Origin: Thermoplasmata archaeon
Lineage (GTDB): Archaea > Thermoplasmatota > Thermoplasmata > Sysuiplasmatales > Sysuiplasmataceae
Length of the DNA stretch: 18,308 nucleotides
Reading direction: 5' to 3'
Assembly: GCA_021811925.1 (NCBI GenBank)
Contig: JAKAPY010000013.1
Coordinates: forward strand, 1-18,308
Of the stretch, positions 13,504 to 18,308 are shown piece by piece; positions within the stretch are counted from its first letter, which is position 1, and every line of letters begins with the position of its first letter. The notes under the pieces are model-generated. The model had not been told where the DNA came from. It searched no databases and saw only the letters and a program-made list of their open reading frames with translations. Position numbers and translations under genes: made by a program.

Positions 13504-14904
13504 ATGCCTATGGAGTACAGGGCGATTACACAGGTCACCGGCCCACTTGTTTTCGTCCGCCCTGTGCATGCAGTTGCCTACAACGAGCTTGTGGCTGTGA
13601 GGCTGGGCGACGGCAGGATAAAACGAGGACAGGTCCTTGAAACATCCGAGGAAACGGTTGTGGTGCAGCTTTTCGAGGAGACGGCTGGCATCGATGTCCG
13701 CGCAACTGTCCGATTCCTGGGCGAAACAATGAAGATGCCCGTCTCCAGGGACATGCTCGGTAGGGTCCTGTCCGGTGCAGGCGAACCCATAGATGAGGGG
13801 CCCCCGATCATACCGGATGAAAGAAGGGACATAAACGGCTCGGCAATCAATCCGTGGGCGAGGGAAAATCCAGAGGAATTCATTGAAACAGGCATCTCTG
13901 CAATCGACGGCATGAACACGCTTGTCAGGGGGCAGAAACTGCCCATATTCTCGGGTGCAGGGCTGCCCCATGATGACATAGCGCTTCAGATAGCAAGGCA
14001 GGCAAACGTGCTCGGACGGAAGGGCGAGTTCGCCGTTGTCTTTGCTGGGATGGGTATCACAAGCGAGGAGGCCGAATACTTCATCGACGACTTCCAGAGG
14101 ACAGGAGCCATAGACAGGTCCGTGGTCTTCCTCAACCTTGGAGACGACCCGGCGGTCGAGAGGCTCATAACGCCAAGGATTGCCCTTACAACTGCCGAAT
14201 ATCTTGCGTTTTCTGCTGGGCTTCAGGTGCTCGTAATACTGACCGACATGACAAACTACTGCGAGGCGCTGAGGCAGGTGAGCGCCGCAAGGGGAGAGGT
14301 TCCCGGGAGGAGGGGATATCCAGGTTACATGTACACGGACCTCGCCTCGCTCTATGAAAGGGCAGGCAGGATCAAGGGAAACGGCGGTTCAATCACCCAG
14401 ATCCCAATACTTTCCATGCCGGGCGACGACATTACGCATCCCGTTCCCGACCTGACCGGGTACATCACCGAGGGACAGATAGTGGCCGAAAGGGGATTGC
14501 ACATGGCGGGCGTGTACCCTCCGATAGATGTGCGCAGATCCCTGTCTAGGCAGATGAGCCAGGGAATTGGGGAGGGCAGGACAAGGGAGGATCACAAGGC
14601 AATATCGGATCAGTGCTTTGCCGCCTACGCACGCGGCAGGGATCTGAGGGGGCTGATGTCAATAGTCGGCAGGGAGGCACTCTCCGCGAAAGACAGGAAG
14701 TATCTCGAGTTTGCTGATGTGTTTGAAAGGGAGATAATCTCTCAGGGCAAGGAAGAAAGGCGGACCATTGATGACACTCTTGGCAGAATGTGGAAGGCCG
14801 TGTCCGCACTTCCTGTGGAGGAACTGACAAGAATTGACGAGAAATACATCAGGAAATATCACACTTCCATAAATCAGGAGGTGAATGACCCTGGTCAGCA
14901 TTGA
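13504..14904 (+). CDS. atpB: A-type ATP synthase regulatory subunit B
   Basis: Non-catalytic partner of A in the A3B3 head, 466 residues, normal length. It begins EYRAITQVTGPLVFVRPVHAVAYNELV; the nucleotide-site region is degenerate, SGAGLPHDDIALQIARQAN, with no Walker A, as expected for B. DMLGRVLSGAGEPIDEGPPI, VFLNLGDDPAVERLITPRIALT, LTDMTNYCEALRQVSAARGEVPGRRGYPGYMYTDL and SITQIPILSMPGDDITHPVPDLTGYITEGQI are family hallmarks. The gene starts 2 nt after the atpA stop, and its last 20 nt overlap atpD, in keeping with coupled production of head and rotor subunits. Confidence 0.98.
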   Translation: MPMEYRAITQVTGPLVFVRPVHAVAYNELVAVRLGDGRIKRGQVLETSEETVVVQLFEETAGIDVRATVRFLGETMKMPVSRDMLGRVLSGAGEPIDEGPPIIPDERRDINGSAINPWARENPEEFIETGISAIDGMNTLVRGQKLPIFSGAGLPHDDIALQIARQANVLGRKGEFAVVFAGMGITSEEAEYFIDDFQRTGAIDRSVVFLNLGDDPAVERLITPRIALTTAEYLAFSAGLQVLVILTDMTNYCEALRQVSAARGEVPGRRGYPGYMYTDLASLYERAGRIKGNGGSITQIPILSMPGDDITHPVPDLTGYITEGQIVAERGLHMAGVYPPIDVRRSLSRQMSQGIGEGRTREDHKAISDQCFAAYARGRDLRGLMSIVGREALSAKDRKYLEFADVFEREIISQGKEERRTIDDTLGRMWKAVSALPVEELTRIDEKYIRKYHTSINQEVNDPGQH

Positions 14905-15541
14905 TGTCAAGCCCACAAGGGCTGAGCTGCTGGACGTCAGGAGAAGAATCGAAATAACAGAAGGGGGGCACAGGATACTCAGGCTCAGGAGGGACGGGCT
15001 GATACTGGAGTTTTTCAAGGTGCTCAAGGAGGCGGTCGAGGTTCGCAGGAGTATAGTGGAGCAGTACAGGGATGCCAGGCATGCGCTGTCAGTTGCGCAG
15101 GCAATAGACGGCGCTCTTGTTGTCTCCTCGGCGGCCAATGCGGTTACAGGCCTGCCTCCCGTGGAGGTGGGTGAAAGGAATATAATAGGGCTGAAGACTG
15201 CAAAGATCAGCTCTTCGTTCAGGATACCCGAACCGCAGAACAGGGGTTACGGAATAATAGGCACTTCATACCACATCGATTACGCAGCAGAACTCTTCGC
15301 GGCCCTTCTTGAGACATCGATACGTGCGTCTGAGATAGAGGCAATGATGCGCAAGCTGCTTGACGAAATAGAGAAGGCGAGGAGAAGGGTGAGCGCGCTT
15401 GAATTTGTGGTCCTTCCCGGGCTGAGAAATGCCGAATCTTTCATCGGGATGAGGCTCGAGGAGCTTGAAAGGGAGGACAAGTTCAGGTTGAAGCGGATCA
15501 AGCAGAGGGCGGAAAACGCTGCGGTGGAGCCCCCTGCCTGA
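14885..15541 (+). CDS. atpD: A-type ATP synthase subunit D (central rotor shaft)
   Basis: A 218-residue antiparallel coiled-coil rotor shaft inserted into the A3B3 head. The N-terminus carries the family's PTRAELLDVRRRI motif and a following helix with GHRILRLRRDGLILEFF (relatives: G..LLK.KRD.L). The C-terminal helix (~155-205) includes RRRVSALEFVVLPGLRNAESFI, matching the conserved RRVNALEyvviP motif. AGGAGG at 14876-14881 precedes the ATG at 14885 by 3 nt, inside the end of atpB. This is the last gene of the operon in the window; no subunit G gene follows, which is usual outside methanosarcinas. Confidence 0.97.
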   Translation: MTLVSIDVKPTRAELLDVRRRIEITEGGHRILRLRRDGLILEFFKVLKEAVEVRRSIVEQYRDARHALSVAQAIDGALVVSSAANAVTGLPPVEVGERNIIGLKTAKISSSFRIPEPQNRGYGIIGTSYHIDYAAELFAALLETSIRASEIEAMMRKLLDEIEKARRRVSALEFVVLPGLRNAESFIGMRLEELEREDKFRLKRIKQRAENAAVEPPA

Positions 15542-15545
15542 GAGC

Positions 15546-15558
15546 CTGCCACTGGCAG
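15546..15558. repeat. Perfect 13-bp inverted repeat after atpD
   Basis: CTGCC-ACT-GGCAG starts 4 nt after the atpD stop and could form a 5-bp hairpin with a 3-nt loop in the operon transcript's 3' end. No T-tract follows immediately, so an intrinsic terminator is not established. The rest of the 296-nt gap to 15837 shows no gene I can support; open frames there lack a ribosome binding site and any recognisable motif. Confidence 0.4.
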
Positions 15559-15794
15559 AAGCGGACGAATCGTTTGCCCTGAGTGATTTTAGAAAGGGAC
15601 GGGGCGCTGAAGCACTTTTCCTTCATGCGCTTGCCTGACCAACGGTTCATTTGGCTGTACTTTAAGCAGGACAACCCCGGTCTTACAGGCAAAGCTACAC
15701 AGTGCCGGAGAAGAGAATATGACCATTTCCCTCTGCAAACGGCCATGGGGCGAAAGGAATCACTGACCCTGTATCTGCATGGACTAGAAAAAGG

Positions 15795-15830
15795 TAATAA
15801 GCAGCTCGCCTTCTGTTACCGGCGGAAGTG
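15795..15830 (+). promoter_or_regulatory. Putative promoter and ribosome binding site of the slipin gene
   Basis: TAATAAG at 15795-15801 followed by 22 nt puts the start point near 15824. GGAAGTG (15824-15830) then lies 7 nt before the GTG at 15838, giving a ~14-nt leader. The pattern parallels the pdxS and ICMT-like promoters. Confidence 0.4.
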
Positions 15831-15837
15831 TATTTCT

Positions 15838-16785
15838 GTGGTCGGGATAACTGGATTTTCGCTGTTTGCGAGTTCTTTGCTTCTTCAGACAGGCAATATT
15901 CTGAATATCGCAGTGGCCGGAATTGTGGTGCTTATACTTGTTGTGATACTTGTCGGCGCGTCCGTCAAGGTTGTCAAGGAATACCAGAGGATTGTAAACT
16001 TCAGGCTCGGTAAGGTGCAGGCGGAAAAGGGTCCGGGTATAGTGATGGTTTTCCCTGTCATCGACAGGCCAGTCCGTGTAGACCTCAGGGAACGTTTTCT
16101 GCAGATTCCGCACCAGACATGCATTACAAAGGACAATGCACCAGTTGACATCGACTTCATAATTTACTTCAAGGTTATCAGCGCCGCCGATTCAGTTGTC
16201 CAGGTAAACAACTTCGAGGGTGCGGCGATGGGTATAGCCACGACAACGCTGCGTGCCGTCATAGGCGACATCAACCTCGATGAAGTGCTTTCCAAGAGGG
16301 AGGAAATAAACGCGTTGCTGCGGACAAAGCTCGACGATGTAACCATAAGGTGGGGCGTCAAGGTGACAAATGTCGAGATAAGGGAAATACTGCCGCCGAA
16401 GAATGTTTCCGATGCGATGATACTGCAGATGTCGGCTGAAAGGAGCAGGAGGGCTGTTGTCACGGAGGCGGAAGGCAAGAAATCCGCAGCAATTACTGTT
16501 GCAGAGGGAGACAGGCAGAGCGCCATACTCAGGGCCGAGGGAAGCAAGCAGTCCGCAATACTTCAGGCTGAAGGGTACGCGCAAGCGCTGTCGACCGTCT
16601 TCGGGGCTGCAAAATTAATAGACCAGAAGACGCTGACAATCCAGTATCTGGATACGCTGAAGGCTCTGGGCAGCAGCCCGGCGACCAAGTTCATACTGCC
16701 GGCGGAGTTCACGCAGCTCATACAGCCCATAAGGACCATGATAGAGGCAGCTGAGACGGAAGCCTCGAAGGGTGAACAAGGGTGA
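15838..16785 (+). CDS. Slipin / stomatin-like SPFH (band 7) membrane protein
   Basis: Membrane-anchored scaffold protein of the stomatin/prohibitin (SPFH) superfamily, thought to organise membrane microdomains. With GTG at 15838 it has 315 residues. There is a hydrophobic N-terminal anchor (~25-45, NIAVAGIVVLILVVILVGA), then the SPFH domain: KEYQRIVNFRLGKVQAEKGPG, DLRERFLQIP, TKDNAPVDIDFIIYFKV, TTLRAVIGDINLDEVLSKREEIN and WGVKVTNVEIREILPP. A helical Ala/Glu-rich region follows with repeated AEG units (AEGKKSAAITVAEGDRQSAILRAEGSKQSAILQAEG), which drives oligomerisation. The open frame extends to 15583, but its first ~85 residues look non-coding. It overlaps the NfeD gene by 4 nt, the classic slipin-NfeD operon. 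Confidence 0.9.
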   Translation: MVGITGFSLFASSLLLQTGNILNIAVAGIVVLILVVILVGASVKVVKEYQRIVNFRLGKVQAEKGPGIVMVFPVIDRPVRVDLRERFLQIPHQTCITKDNAPVDIDFIIYFKVISAADSVVQVNNFEGAAMGIATTTLRAVIGDINLDEVLSKREEINALLRTKLDDVTIRWGVKVTNVEIREILPPKNVSDAMILQMSAERSRRAVVTEAEGKKSAAITVAEGDRQSAILRAEGSKQSAILQAEGYAQALSTVFGAAKLIDQKTLTIQYLDTLKALGSSPATKFILPAEFTQLIQPIRTMIEAAETEASKGEQG

Positions 16786-17210
16786 CCGCGGACCACGGGG
16801 CAAGAAAAGAGACGCTAAAGGACAGGATATTCCTTTTCGGAATAAGGCAGCTTATCCTTGTGGTTGCCATCGTGATTGCGGGATTATATGTCCTGCTGTC
16901 AGGCCTATTCTACAGTGCGGTGGAGAACATAGTTATCGGCTTGGTCATAGTGCTCATAGGCGGCGGCCTGGCATACGGCTTCAAGACAACAGCTGTGCGC
17001 CGTATAACAAAGAAGTACTACACTGTTGACACAGTTATTGGAAAGCAGGGTATTGCAAAGGTGAGCTTCGACGCAGGCGCAAAGGGCGTGGTAAACGTCG
17101 AAAGCGAGTACTGGTCCGCAGTGACTGCAGACAGGATAGCCGAGGGCGACTCGGTAAGCGTTATTTCTGTCGAATCGGACAAGGTAACTCTACGGGTGAA
17201 GAAGGACTGA
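16782..17210 (+). CDS. Short membrane NfeD protein (NfeD1b type), slipin partner
   Basis: A 142-residue protein with two membrane helices (~20-44 and ~49-68) and a C-terminal OB-fold NfeD domain (~80-142). Visible in that domain are VIGKQGIAKVSFDAGAKGVVNVESEYWSAVTADRIAEGDSVSVISVESDKVTLRVKK, where the GxxGxa, W-x-A and GxxVxV positions match the family. It lacks the protease domain of long NfeD. The GTG start overlaps the slipin stop in GTGA, so the two are almost certainly translated together. By analogy with known pairs the NfeD domain should bind the slipin in the membrane; its biochemical role is not established. Confidence 0.88.
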   Translation: MTADHGARKETLKDRIFLFGIRQLILVVAIVIAGLYVLLSGLFYSAVENIVIGLVIVLIGGGLAYGFKTTAVRRITKKYYTVDTVIGKQGIAKVSFDAGAKGVVNVESEYWSAVTADRIAEGDSVSVISVESDKVTLRVKKD

Positions 17211-17232
17211 GCTTCTGCCCGGCGCCTTCTCT

Positions 17233-18308
17233 TCAGGTGCCGCTGCCCTTCTCTTCCACCCTCACCTTGCCTTCTGTGTACTCGACCACCCTGACGGTCC
17301 TTCCATGGCTGATAGGTGTGGCGGAAACGCATGTCCACTCCTCAGAGCCGATGACGCAGACACCGTTCTTTCCGGGCATCACATCGGTCACCATGCGCCC
17401 CTCCATGCCCTCGACCCTCTTGGGGTCTACAAGCTTTGGCTGGCTCATTAGCACCCTCCTTATCTTGGCGAGGTAGATGAAACCGATGGCGAGTATGCCG
17501 CCAACCAGTCCCATGAGCCCGTAGCTGAACGTATCGTAGGGGGAGGGAGAGTAGCCGGAGGAATTGCCCGCAAGGAGCCACGTTCCAACAAGGCCAACGA
17601 TGACTCCTCCCGTCACGAATATGCCGTGACCCGCCTTCAGCTCGATGAATATGAGTATTGCGGCCATCACAAGGAGGAGTATTGCCACAACAGGGGCGCC
17701 GATCAGCTCCGCGCCAAGGAACCCAAGTGCTATCATTACAGCGGCGGCAATGGTGAGGAAGATGGTCCGGTGGAGCATGTCGATCGCAAGAGCGATGAAA
17801 CCGACGACCATGAACAGGCCGTCGACGAGAGAGTTGCTTATGAAGCTCAGGAAACTGTCATAGATTGGTTCGTTGAAATAATGCAGTTGGCTGCCGCCTA
17901 TTCCAACAAGTGAGAGGAAAGACTGGAATGTCTGCGCGAGTCCTGTAACCAGGCCTATGGACGAAGCCGTGGCGGCATTGTATGCCGTATTGTTCTGGGC
18001 CATGTTGATTGCAGCGCTCACGTTGTAATGGTTTGCGGCCGCAAGGCTCTGTATGTATGCAACCATCTCAGTCTGGACTTGTTGCTGTTCCGACTGGGTG
18101 CCGCCGATGATATATGTTGTGGACGGGCCTATGAGTGATCCGTTGCCCATGTATATCGCGTTTGTAGAGAGTGCGATGTAACTGCCGGCCGAAGCCGCCA
18201 TTGCATTCACAGGCACGTAGGTGTAAACAGACAGGCCTTGCGCCTGAACGCTCTGCACCGAAGCGACAATGCTTGTCATGTCGCTGAGCTGGCCCCCTGG
18301 CGAGATCG
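17233..18308 (-). CDS. Long NfeD protein with ClpP-like serine protease domain, 5' end cut by window
   Basis: Partial membrane protein (about 357 residues visible; frame open to the window end). Order: ClpP/SDH-type protease domain beginning SPGGQLSD, with the nucleophile in NAMAASAGSYIA; several hydrophobic segments (about 154-176, 178-200, 206-216, 220-242, 258-275 from the Met at 18279); and a C-terminal NfeD OB-fold domain, GMEGRMVTDVMPGKNGVCVIGSEEWTCVSATPI. In Pyrococcus PH1510 the dyad is Ser97/Lys138; the aligned Lys is Gln here, and the protease part has no Lys or Arg for 170 residues. It is thus likely inactive or mechanistically altered. The signal peptide is outside the window. It converges with the slipin/short-NfeD operon, 22 nt between stops. 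Confidence 0.88.
   Translation of the reverse strand, partial: ISPGGQLSDMTSIVASVQSVQAQGLSVYTYVPVNAMAASAGSYIALSTNAIYMGNGSLIGPSTTYIIGGTQSEQQQVQTEMVAYIQSLAAANHYNVSAAINMAQNNTAYNAATASSIGLVTGLAQTFQSFLSLVGIGGSQLHYFNEPIYDSFLSFISNSLVDGLFMVVGFIALAIDMLHRTIFLTIAAAVMIALGFLGAELIGAPVVAILLLVMAAILIFIELKAGHGIFVTGGVIVGLVGTWLLAGNSSGYSPSPYDTFSYGLMGLVGGILAIGFIYLAKIRRVLMSQPKLVDPKRVEGMEGRMVTDVMPGKNGVCVIGSEEWTCVSATPISHGRTVRVVEYTEGKVRVEEKGSGT

Noticed and set aside
12955..13971. 338-codon minus-strand frame opposite atpA/atpB
   Set aside because: Long, but wholly antisense to two strongly conserved genes; its product is Cys/Ser/His-rich with no family pattern, as expected of a shadow in GC-rich DNA.
15583..15837. 85-residue N-terminal extension of the slipin
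   Set aside because: It lies upstream of the candidate TATA box, contains no recognisable domain, and slipins normally begin shortly before the membrane anchor; GTG 15838 has a Shine-Dalgarno site.
1..18308. CRISPR arrays, insertion sequences, phage genes or defence systems
   Set aside because: No direct-repeat arrays, transposase-like frames or terminal inverted repeats were seen; apart from the intein, the window reads as ordinary chromosomal core genes.

Overview
The window looks like a chromosomal segment of a euryarchaeon of the Thermoplasmata type (moderately high GC). The evidence is an A-type (archaeal V-like) ATP synthase operon in the order H-I-K-E-C-F-A-B-D, a small intein in the P-loop of its catalytic subunit at the site known from Thermoplasma, archaeal TATA boxes 22-25 nt upstream of several start codons (leaderless transcripts), and a mix of Shine-Dalgarno-led ATG, GTG, TTG and probably one CTG start inside operons. 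The taxonomic call is inference; no rRNA or tRNA gene was seen.

Left part (1-6514): a set of mostly single metabolic genes. They are a crotonase-family enoyl-CoA hydratase (minus, cut by the window start), a gcvH / nucleoside phosphorylase pair, a DinB-like protein and a metal-dependent cyclase (both minus), a 60-residue Trm112-like zinc protein, a class I aminotransferase (minus) divergent from pdxS (PLP synthase lyase subunit), and an isoprenylcysteine-methyltransferase-like membrane protein (minus).

Centre (6768-15541): the nine-gene ATP synthase operon. K is the ion-translocating ring and I the stator membrane subunit. E and H form the peripheral stalks, and C, D and F the central rotor and its adaptor. 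A and B form the A3B3 head. Gaps are a few bases, or the genes overlap, so translation is probably coupled. The A gene carries an in-frame 175-residue mini-intein between the Walker-A Lys and Thr, so splicing is needed before the enzyme can bind nucleotide.

Right part (15838-18308): a slipin/stomatin gene overlapping a short membrane NfeD gene by 4 nt, the known stomatin-NfeD pairing. It converges on a long NfeD gene with a ClpP-like protease domain (cut by the window end). That protease domain keeps the nucleophile Ser region but has no Lys or Arg in its visible part, so the expected Ser-Lys dyad appears broken.

Most of the window is well-known core machinery. The observations most worth a second look are the Lys-free NfeD protease domain, the mini-intein together with a Pro-to-Gly change in the same P-loop, the probable CTG start of atpC, and a 23-bp palindrome beside the TATA box of the membrane methyltransferase gene.
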